Assembly (NCBI RefSeq): GCF_039697315.1
Contig: NZ_CP155619.1
Span: 2,418,001 to 2,482,000 of the forward strand
Direction of reading: 5' to 3'
DNA length: 64,000 bases
DNA from: Pseudomonas abietaniphila
GTDB lineage: Bacteria > Pseudomonadota > Gammaproteobacteria > Pseudomonadales > Pseudomonadaceae
In this document: positions 57,474 to 64,000 of the stretch, piece after piece
Layout: each line of letters opens with the position of its first letter
Position numbering within the stretch: the stretch's first letter is position 1
Program-made: the position numbers and the translations under genes
The notes under the pieces: generated by a model
Seen by the model: only the letters and a program-made list of their open reading frames with translations
Databases searched by the model: none
Told to the model about the DNA's origin: nothing

Positions 57474-59258
57474 ATGTCCGATACGCCCAAACGCCCCCTG
57501 CGCAGCCAGCAATGGTTCGACGATCCCAGCCACGCCGACATGACTGCGCTCTACGTCGAGCGCTACATGAACTACGGCCTGACCCGTGAAGAGCTGCAGT
57601 CCGGGCGCCCGATCATCGGCATCGCCCAGACCGGCAGCGATCTTGCGCCGTGCAATCGTCATCACCTGGAGCTGGCGCAGCGCGTCAAGGCAGGCATTCG
57701 TGATGCGGGCGGGATTCCGATGGAGTTTCCGGTGCATCCCATGGCCGAGCAAACCCGTCGTCCGACTGCCGCGCTGGATCGAAACCTCGCCTACCTCGGC
57801 CTCGTGGAAATCCTTCACGGCTACCCGCTCGACGGTGTGGTCCTGACCACCGGCTGCGACAAAACCACGCCTGCGTGCCTGATGGCGGCGGCGACCACTG
57901 ACCTGCCCGCCATCGTATTGTCGGGCGGCCCCATGCTCGACGGTCGCCACAAAGGGGAGCTGATCGGCTCCGGCACCGTGCTCTGGCATGCGCGCAATCT
58001 GCTGTCGGCGGGCGAAATCAACTATGAAGGCTTCATGGAAATGACCACCGCGGCCTCGCCGTCGGTCGGTCACTGCAACACCATGGGCACAGCGCTTTCG
58101 ATGAACGCCCTGGCCGAAGCGCTCGGCATGTCGCTACCGGGTTGCGCGAGCATTCCAGCGGCGTACCGCGAGCGCGGCCAGATGGCCTACATGACTGGCA
58201 AACGTATCTGCGATCTGGTGCGCGAAGACGTCCGTCCCTCGCAGATCATGACCCGCGAGGCGTTTGAAAACGCGATTGCCGTGGCGTCGGCGTTGGGCGC
58301 GTCCAGCAACTGCCCGCCTCACCTGATTGCCATCGCGCGGCACATGGGCGTCGAGTTGAGCCTGGACGACTGGCAGCGCATCGGCGAAGACGTGCCGTTG
58401 CTGGTCAACTGCATGCCCGCTGGCAAATACCTGGGTGAAGGCTTCCACCGCGCAGGCGGCGTACCGGCCGTGATGCACGAGCTGCAAAAAGCCGGAAAGC
58501 TGCATGAAGACTGCGGCTCCGTGTCGGGTAAAACGATTGGCGATATTGTGCGTAATGCCGTCGCCCAAGACGTGGATGTGATTCGCCCTTACGAAGACCC
58601 GCTCAAGCATCGCGCAGGCTTCATCGTGCTTAGCGGCAACTTCTTCGATAGCGCGATCATGAAGATGTCGGTGGTCGGTGAAGCGTTCCGCAAAACCTAC
58701 CTGTCCGAGCCGGGCGCCGAGAACAGCTTCGAGGCGCGGGCCATTGTGTTCGAAGGCCCCGAGGACTATCACGCGCGCATCAACGACCCGTCGCTGGACA
58801 TCGACGAGCGCTGCATCCTGGTGATTCGCGGCGCAGGCACGGTCGGGTATCCGGGCAGCGCAGAAGTGGTGAACATGGCGCCACCGGCCGAGCTGATCAA
58901 ACGCGGCATCGATTCATTGCCGTGCCTGGGCGATGGTCGTCAGAGCGGCACGTCCGCGAGCCCGTCGATCCTCAACATGTCGCCGGAAGCGGCGGTCGGC
59001 GGTGGTCTTGCGTTGCTGAAAACCAATGACCGTCTGCGCGTGGATCTGAATAACCGCAGCGTTAACGTGCTGGTCAGTGATGAGGAGATGGCCGAGCGTC
59101 GTGCGCAGTTCCAACCGAAAATGCCCGCCTCCCAAACGCCGTGGCAAGAGCTGTATCGTCAGCTGGTCGGGCAGTTATCCACCGGCGGCTGCCTGGAACC
59201 TGCCACGTTGCATTTGCGCGTGATCGCGCGCAGTGGTGAACCGAGGCATTCACATTGA
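57474..59258 (+). CDS. IlvD/Edd-family sugar-acid dehydratase
   Basis: The 594-residue Fe-S dehydratase dehydrates an aldonic acid (such as D-xylonate, L-arabinonate or a hexonate) to the 2-keto-3-deoxy acid. The cluster Cys contexts are VLTTGCDKTTPACLM, SVGHCNTMGTALSMNALAEALG and ASSNCPPHL. The sugar-acid branch is indicated by the EILHGYPLDGV and GRHKGELIGSG segments. ATG 57474 follows AAGAGAG. The FAH-family gene upstream probably takes the next step. Confidence 0.9.
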   Translation: MSDTPKRPLRSQQWFDDPSHADMTALYVERYMNYGLTREELQSGRPIIGIAQTGSDLAPCNRHHLELAQRVKAGIRDAGGIPMEFPVHPMAEQTRRPTAALDRNLAYLGLVEILHGYPLDGVVLTTGCDKTTPACLMAAATTDLPAIVLSGGPMLDGRHKGELIGSGTVLWHARNLLSAGEINYEGFMEMTTAASPSVGHCNTMGTALSMNALAEALGMSLPGCASIPAAYRERGQMAYMTGKRICDLVREDVRPSQIMTREAFENAIAVASALGASSNCPPHLIAIARHMGVELSLDDWQRIGEDVPLLVNCMPAGKYLGEGFHRAGGVPAVMHELQKAGKLHEDCGSVSGKTIGDIVRNAVAQDVDVIRPYEDPLKHRAGFIVLSGNFFDSAIMKMSVVGEAFRKTYLSEPGAENSFEARAIVFEGPEDYHARINDPSLDIDERCILVIRGAGTVGYPGSAEVVNMAPPAELIKRGIDSLPCLGDGRQSGTSASPSILNMSPEAAVGGGLALLKTNDRLRVDLNNRSVNVLVSDEEMAERRAQFQPKMPASQTPWQELYRQLVGQLSTGGCLEPATLHLRVIARSGEPRHSH

Positions 59259-59287
59259 TCGACAGTCGTTATCTCTGACGTGAAGCA

Positions 59288-59380
59288 ATTGTAGGCATGA
59301 GCTTGCTCGCGATAGCGGTGTGTCTGGCGGCATCAAGTTGGATGACGTACCGCAACCGCGGGCAAGCGCGCACCTACAGG
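59288..59380. repeat. REP pair, mixed flavour
   Basis: The left arm at 59288-59320 reads TTGTAGGCATGAGCTTGCTC and the right arm at 59356-59380 reads CCGCGGGCAAGCGCGCACCT. It lies between the convergent dehydratase and LysR genes. Confidence 0.7.
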
Positions 59381-59392
59381 TCATAAGGGTAT

Positions 59393-60298
59393 TCACAAAA
59401 GCTTCGGCAAGCCCTTCTCCATGTCGACGAACCGGCTCTTGAGCATTGAATGCAGTTGCTGCACCGCAGGCGAAAATTGTTTGCGGTGCGGATACACCAG
59501 ATTCAGCGGCGCAGGTTCGCCCGGATAATCCGGCAGCAGCAACTCCAGCCGGCCTGCCAGCACGTCCTCGCGCACGTCCACCCACGATTTATATGCGATG
59601 CCCTCGCCCGCCACGGCCCAGCGGCGGACCAGATCGGCATCGTCCGTGAGCAACGGTCCCGACACCGTAAATATGCGTGCACCCACGGGCCACTTGTCAT
59701 AGACGCGGCCATTGAGGATGTACAGCAGACAGTCGTGACGCAGAAGATCGTCCGACGTCAGCGGTCGCCCTTTGCGCGCCAGGTAGTCGGGCGACGCCAC
59801 CAGCACCCGGCGGTTATAGGGTGCGAGCGGCATAGCGATGTAGTTCGCGTCTTCGATGACGCCGCTGCGAATGGCCACGTCAACAGGATCGCGGAACATG
59901 TCGGCCATCTGGTCCGACACGAACAATCGCAGGTTCAGCGCAGGATGCTGTCGGCGAAAGTCCGTCATCCAGCCCAGCAACACATTGCGCCCCAGATCCG
60001 ACGGCGCGGCCACTTGAAGCGTACCGCTCAACGCGGCGCTCTCACGCTGCAGCTTTTCGCGTCCTTCGCTCAAGGTGTCGAGCACGGCCTGTGCGGTCGG
60101 CAAATACTGCTCACCTTCGGCGGTCAGGCGCAGGCTGCGCGTCGAGCGGGCGAACAGCCGGACATCCAGCTCACGCTCCAGTCGCTTGATCGCTGCGGCT
60201 ACTTGGCCAGGCAGCAGATCGACCTCACGCGCCGCGTTGGAAAAACTGCCCAGCGCGGCGGTGCGGACGAACAGCGCCAAGTCATCGATGCGGATCAT
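59393..60298 (-). CDS. LysR-family transcriptional regulator
   Basis: The 301-residue regulator has an HTH (LALFVRTAALGSFSNAAREVDLLPGQVAAAIKRLERELDVRLFARSTRSLRLT) of the type near quinone- or aldehyde-responsive oxidoreductases. ATG 60298 is preceded by CTGGAG; a GTG two codons upstream is possible. It is divergent from the quinone-oxidoreductase-like gene, the likely target. Confidence 0.9.
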   Translation of the reverse strand: MIRIDDLALFVRTAALGSFSNAAREVDLLPGQVAAAIKRLERELDVRLFARSTRSLRLTAEGEQYLPTAQAVLDTLSEGREKLQRESAALSGTLQVAAPSDLGRNVLLGWMTDFRRQHPALNLRLFVSDQMADMFRDPVDVAIRSGVIEDANYIAMPLAPYNRRVLVASPDYLARKGRPLTSDDLLRHDCLLYILNGRVYDKWPVGARIFTVSGPLLTDDADLVRRWAVAGEGIAYKSWVDVREDVLAGRLELLLPDYPGEPAPLNLVYPHRKQFSPAVQQLHSMLKSRFVDMEKGLPKLL

Positions 60299-60341
60299 TT
60301 TCACTCCAGCTGTGAAAGTGTTGACGCATTGTGCGGGTTTT

Positions 60342-60365
60342 TCTTGTCGGTAGAGAAGAACAAGA
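60342..60365. promoter_or_regulatory. Possible LysR site between divergent genes
   Basis: TCTTGT-N12-ACAAGA lies in the 108-base region between the LysR and oxidoreductase genes, 42 bases before the latter's ATG. Inverted arms are visible; the T-N11-A match is not exact. Confidence 0.35.
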
Positions 60366-60406
60366 TACGCCCAACTTCACATCCCTTGCCTTCAGGAGAG
60401 AACGCC

Positions 60407-61414
60407 ATGAAAGCCATCGCCTTTACCCAGCACGGTCTGCCCATCGAAGATCCGAAATCGCTGATGGACATGGACCTGCCCAAACCCGCGCCCGGCCCAC
60501 GGGACCTGTTGGTTGAAGTCCGCGCCATTTCGGTGAATCCGGTGGACACCAAGATCCGCGCAGGCTCCGCCGCCACCGAGCCGAAAGTGGTGGGTTGGGA
60601 CGCCGTGGGGATCGTTCGTGAAACCGGCCCTGAGGTCACGCTGTTCAAAGCCGGTGACGAGGTGTTCTACGCCGGCTCCATCGCCCGCCCGGGCAACTAC
60701 AGCGAATTTCATCTGGTGGACGAGCGCATCGTCGGCCACAAACCGACGTCCATCGACAACGCCCATGCCGCCGCGCTGCCGCTGACCTCGATCACCGCCT
60801 GGGAACTGCTGTTCGACCGCTTGGGCGTGCAGGAAGGCGGTGGTGCAGGCGACAGCCTGTTGATCATCGGCGCGGGCGGTGGCGTGGGTTCGATTCTGGT
60901 TCAGCTCGCTCGACAGCTGACGAAACTGACCGTCATCGGCACTGCTTCTCGCCCGCAAACCCGTGAATGGGTCAAAGAGCTGGGTGCGCATCACGTGATC
61001 GATCACAGTCAGCCGCTGGTGGAGCAACTGGAAAAAATCGGCGTCGGCCAGGTCAGCCATGTCGCCAGCCTGACTCACACCGACAGCTATTTCCCGCAGT
61101 TGATCGAGGCCCTGCGCCCACAAGGCCAACTGGCGCTGATCGACGACCCGAAAACCCTCGACGTCGTCCCCATGAAACGCAAGGCGTTGTCGCTCCACTG
61201 GGAGCTGATGTTCACCCGCTCGCTTTACGAGACCCCGGACATGATCGCCCAGCACGAACTGCTCAATCGCGTGTCGGCGCTGATCGACCAGGGCGTATTG
61301 AAGACCACGCTCGGCGAACATTTCGGCGTCATCAACGCTGAAAACCTGCGCCGTGCTCACGCCGTGATCGAGAGCGGCAAGGCCCGCGGCAAGATCGTCC
61401 TCGAAGGTTTCTAA
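60407..61414 (+). CDS. Zinc-independent MDR/quinone oxidoreductase family protein
   Basis: The 335-residue NADPH-dependent medium-chain reductase has VSVNPVDTKIRAG, the nucleotide loop IIGAGGGVGSILVQLAR and the C-terminal VIESGKARGKIVLEG. The catalytic zinc ligands of alcohol dehydrogenases are absent, placing it in the QOR group. ATG 60407 follows AGGAGAG. It is controlled in all likelihood by the divergent LysR gene. nfsB follows at 61512. Confidence 0.9.
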   Translation: MKAIAFTQHGLPIEDPKSLMDMDLPKPAPGPRDLLVEVRAISVNPVDTKIRAGSAATEPKVVGWDAVGIVRETGPEVTLFKAGDEVFYAGSIARPGNYSEFHLVDERIVGHKPTSIDNAHAAALPLTSITAWELLFDRLGVQEGGGAGDSLLIIGAGGGVGSILVQLARQLTKLTVIGTASRPQTREWVKELGAHHVIDHSQPLVEQLEKIGVGQVSHVASLTHTDSYFPQLIEALRPQGQLALIDDPKTLDVVPMKRKALSLHWELMFTRSLYETPDMIAQHELLNRVSALIDQGVLKTTLGEHFGVINAENLRRAHAVIESGKARGKIVLEGF

Positions 61415-61511
61415 CCCTGTTCGGTCGGCGAGGCGTGTGTGAAGATCGCGCCGCGCCGGCCTCGAAGCCTTTCAATCCCAGGCTGCCCTCTTTTTTGACT
61501 CGGAAGACACC

Positions 61512-62165
61512 ATGCAACTCACTGCAATCGCCAAATCCCGCTACACCACCAAGGCCTATGACAACAGCCGCAAAATTCCGCAGGAAACCGTCGACACCCT
61601 GCTCGATCAACTGCGCCACAGCCCGTCGTCGGTGAACTCGCAGCCGTGGCATTTCGTGGTCGCCTCTGATGAACAAGGCAAGGCGCGTGTGGCCAAGGGT
61701 GCCGAAGGCGGCTTTGTTTACAACGAAACCAAGATCATCAATGCGTCGCACGTGATAGTGCTGTGCACCCGCACCGAAATGACGGAAGACCATCTGCAGG
61801 CCGTGCTGGGGCAGGAAGAGCTCGACGGTCGCTTCCCGACGGCCGACGCCAAAGCCGGTCAGGACAACAGCCGCCGCGGCTACGTGAATCTGCACAAGCA
61901 CGATCAAAAAGACCTGCAGCACTGGATGGAAAAGCAGACCTATCTGGCGCTGGGCACACTGCTGCTGGGTGCCGCATCGCTGGGTCTGGACGCCACGCCG
62001 ATGGAAGGCTTTGACTTCAAGAAGCTCGACGCCGAACTGGGCCTGCGCGACAAGGGCTACACCAGCCTGGTGGTGGTTGCGCTGGGTTATCGCAGTGAAA
62101 CCGACTTCAACGCCAAGCTGCCGAAGTCGCGTCTGCCGGCCGAGACGGTGTTTACCTTTTTGTAA
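61512..62165 (+). CDS. nfsB: Oxygen-insensitive NAD(P)H nitroreductase
   Basis: The 217-residue FMN-dependent nitroreductase has exactly the length of E. coli NfsB. Key blocks are TTKAYDNSRKI, LLDQLRHSPSSVNSQPWHFVVA and KGYTSLVVVALGYRS. It reduces nitroaromatics and quinones. With the preceding QOR-type gene it may form an electrophile-detoxification unit. Confidence 0.93.
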   Translation: MQLTAIAKSRYTTKAYDNSRKIPQETVDTLLDQLRHSPSSVNSQPWHFVVASDEQGKARVAKGAEGGFVYNETKIINASHVIVLCTRTEMTEDHLQAVLGQEELDGRFPTADAKAGQDNSRRGYVNLHKHDQKDLQHWMEKQTYLALGTLLLGAASLGLDATPMEGFDFKKLDAELGLRDKGYTSLVVVALGYRSETDFNAKLPKSRLPAETVFTFL

Positions 62166-62187
62166 TCACCGCCCGCGTAGAGCCCTT

Positions 62188-62411
62188 CTGTAGGAGCGCG
62201 CCTGCCCGCGAAAAATACATCTGCCCAAATAGATGTATTGCACGTACGTCACCTTCGCGGGCAAGCGCGCTCCTACACCTCACTGCACGAACACAAGCTG
62301 CACCACTTGCCAGCGACCCCCTGTAGGAGCGCGCTTGCCCGCGAAAAATGGATCTGCCCATAAAGATTTACTGCACTTACGTCACCTTCGCAGGCAAGCG
62401 CGCGCACACAT
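62188..62411. repeat. Tandem duplication of a REP-pair module
   Basis: Two modules, each a left REP (TGTAGGAGCGCGCCTGCCCG / TGTAGGAGCGCGCTTGCCCG), a matching spacer starting with GAAAAAT and an inverted right REP, occupy 62188-62277 and 62321-62411. The spacers differ at scattered positions, so the duplication is old. They fill most of the 345-base gap before xseB. Confidence 0.8.
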
Positions 62412-62510
62412 ACCGACCTGGTTATAGGCACCAGTCAGCACCTCTCATTTGCCCCGATGCCCTCGCTCTGCTAGTGTCGCGCCCGTTTAACGTCTACCGG
62501 GATAGCCGCC

Positions 62511-62753
62511 ATGGCCCGCAAGAAAGCTGCACTGGATTTCGAACAGTCCCTCACGGATTTGCAAACGCTGGTCGAGCGTCTGGAGAACGGCGAGCTGTCG
62601 CTGGAAGATTCGTTGACCGCCTTTGAACAGGGCATCCGCCTGACGCGCGAGTGCCAGAGCGCGCTGGCCCAGGCCGAGCAGAAGGTCCAGGTGTTGCTGG
62701 AACGCGATGGCGAGCTGGCAGAGGAACCCTTCGACGCGGAACAGCCAGAATGA
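62511..62753 (+). CDS. xseB: Exodeoxyribonuclease VII small subunit
   Basis: The 80-residue subunit of ExoVII contains the family block [28 protein letters not shown] and the helix [24 protein letters not shown] C-terminus ([19 protein letters not shown]). The start follows a weak site; the stop overlaps ispA (ATGA). The order xseB-ispA-dxs is universal in this group. Confidence 0.95.
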   Translation: MARKKAALDFEQSLTDLQTLVERLENGELSLEDSLTAFEQGIRLTRECQSALAQAEQKVQVLLERDGELAEEPFDAEQPE

Positions 62754-63637
62754 TTGCCGAGTATCAGGCCCTCAGTCAGGCTCGCGTCAATGCGGCGCTG
62801 GACAGCCTGTTCGACGCCCCTGCTCCAGAATTGACCCGCCTTTACGCCGCCATGCGCTACAGCGTGACCAACGGCGGCAAACGTGTACGTCCCTTGTTGG
62901 TTTACGCGGCCTGTGAAGCTCTGGGCGGCGATGCTGAAACGGCCAACGGCGCGGCCTGTGCGGTCGAGCTGATTCACGCCTACTCGCTGGTTCACGACGA
63001 TCTGCCGGCCATGGACGACGATGACCTGCGTCGCGGCCTGCCGACCACGCACAAAGCCTTTGACGAGGCCTGCGCCATACTCGCCGGTGACGGCCTGCAA
63101 AGCCTGGCGTTCAGTGTGCTGACCGACAGCAAGCTGACCCCGCAAGACGCCGATACCCGCCTGAAAATGGTCACCACCATCGCCCACGCCGCAGGCCCTG
63201 CGGGCATGGTCGGTGGGCAAGCCATCGATCTGGGCTCGGTCGGCCTGAAACTCGACCAGAAGGCGCTGGAGTTCATGCACCGGCACAAGACCGGCGCGCT
63301 GATCGAGGCCAGCGTCAGACTGGGTGCGCTGGCCAGCGGTCACGCCAGCCAGGACCGACTGAACGCGCTGCAGATTTACGCCCGCGCCATCGGTCTGGCC
63401 TTTCAGGTTCAAGACGACATACTCGACGTCGAAAGCGATACCGCAACCCTCGGCAAGCGCCAGGGTGCCGACATCGCACGCGACAAGCCGACCTACCCTG
63501 CGCTGCTGGGGCTGGAAGAAGCCAAGCTTTACGCGCTGGAGCTGCGTGATCAGGCGCTGGTCGCGCTGCGACCTTTCGACGCTGCCGCCGAGCCTTTGCG
63601 TGCACTGGCGCGTTATATCGTCGAACGCCGCAACTGA
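62750..63637 (+). CDS. ispA: (2E,6E)-farnesyl diphosphate synthase
   Basis: The 295-residue prenyltransferase condenses IPP with DMAPP and GPP, supplying ubiquinone and undecaprenyl synthesis. The first Asp-rich motif is in [13 protein letters not shown] and the second in [26 protein letters not shown] is standard. ATG 62750 overlaps the xseB stop. Confidence 0.96.
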   Translation: MIAEYQALSQARVNAALDSLFDAPAPELTRLYAAMRYSVTNGGKRVRPLLVYAACEALGGDAETANGAACAVELIHAYSLVHDDLPAMDDDDLRRGLPTTHKAFDEACAILAGDGLQSLAFSVLTDSKLTPQDADTRLKMVTTIAHAAGPAGMVGGQAIDLGSVGLKLDQKALEFMHRHKTGALIEASVRLGALASGHASQDRLNALQIYARAIGLAFQVQDDILDVESDTATLGKRQGADIARDKPTYPALLGLEEAKLYALELRDQALVALRPFDAAAEPLRALARYIVERRN

Positions 63638-63729
63638 TCCCTCACCTCGCCTGCGTGGTCCTGCCGCCCGCAGAACGCGTGCCTGCGATACATGAACATC
63701 CCGCACTTTTTCGGGGCCAGGTGGACTTT

Positions 63730-63752
63730 TCGCGGGCAAGCGCGCTCCTACA
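63730..63752. repeat. Single REP unit (GCGGGCAAGCGCGC flavour)
   Basis: TCGCGGGCAAGCGCGCTCCT occurs without a partner between ispA and dxs. Confidence 0.65.
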
Positions 63753-63860
63753 CCGGTATGCACCATTCGAACGACCTGAACATCGCATCGCTGTCTTGCG
63801 TGCGCAGCCCGCGATGCATCAGGTAAACTGCCGCCTCTTTTACTTATAACGATTCGCCTG

Positions 63861-64000
63861 ATGCCCACGACGTTCAAAGAGATTCCCCGCGAGCGCCCGT
63901 CCACGCCCCTGCTCGACAAGGCAGCGACGCCGGACGGCCTGCGCCGGTTAGGTGAAGCAGAGCTTGAAGCCCTGGCTGATGAACTGCGCCTGGAGCTGCT
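63861..64000 (+). CDS. dxs: 1-deoxy-D-xylulose-5-phosphate synthase, N-terminal part
   Basis: The partial gene runs off the right edge. The 46 visible codons start [21 protein letters not shown] and continue with [22 protein letters not shown], the usual Dxs N-terminus. The xseB-ispA-dxs order confirms it. The enzyme begins the MEP pathway that feeds IspA. Confidence 0.9.
   Translation, partial: MPTTFKEIPRERPSTPLLDKAATPDGLRRLGEAELEALADELRLEL

Noticed and set aside
62188..62411. CRISPR-like spacing of repeats
   Set aside because: The repeats are paired inverted REPs, not direct repeats with unique spacers of constant length, and no cas gene is near.

Overview
The window is a chromosomal segment of a Pseudomonas species, with product sequences closest in style to the fluorescens/syringae lineage. 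The evidence is the gene order miaB-phoH-ybeY-corC-lnt, leuS-lptE-holA-arfA and the large leftward lipoate/cell-wall/ribosome cluster, which follows the order I recall for P. aeruginosa. High GC, many long antisense shadow frames and numerous Pseudomonas-type REP palindromes agree with this. No rRNA, tRNA, transposase, CRISPR array or complete prophage was seen.

Region 1 (1-12,523) is core: the 3' end of miaB; phoH-ybeY-corC-lnt (ribosome maturation, metal/envelope functions, lipoprotein acylation); a YdcF-like membrane protein and a small hypothetical gene; then leuS, lptE, holA, arfA and a lytic transglycosylase. Region 2 (12,781-24,320) is one long leftward cluster, read proA-nadD-rsfS-rlmH-mrdA-rodA-sltB1-rlpA-dacC-ybeD-lipB-lipA, joining cell elongation and peptidoglycan remodelling to NAD, ribosome-silencing and lipoate genes. 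Region 3 (24,568-34,154) holds an alkylation-repair glycosylase, a DedA-PAP2 fusion, a Lon-substrate-binding-like protein, a CidA/CidB-type pair, a MaoC hydratase, a MORN-repeat/caspase-fold lipoprotein and the mpl-ubiX-lipoprotein operon.

Region 4 (34,400-41,414) has a sigma-54 activator divergent from an aldehyde dehydrogenase (with a good -24/-12 promoter and paired upstream sites), then a GNAT acetyltransferase, a DedA protein, mtfA and ppa. Region 5 (about 41,415-62,510) looks lineage-specific. It contains a lone CI/S24-type repressor with its own operator palindromes, a seven-gene overlapping operon that looks like a polyprenyl-phosphate-sugar glycosylation system, a maleate transporter/isomerase/LysR operon, a sugar-acid catabolic locus with two sets of shared operator palindromes, and a LysR/oxidoreductase/nitroreductase group. 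Region 6 returns to core genes: xseB, ispA and the start of dxs.

The main candidates for new biology are the glycosylation operon (43,493-49,914), the sugar-acid operators, the hairpin inside arfA, the MORN-caspase lipoprotein, and the orphan repressor lacking a usual self-cleavage dipeptide. All function calls rest on motif and family recognition by reading; no database search was run.
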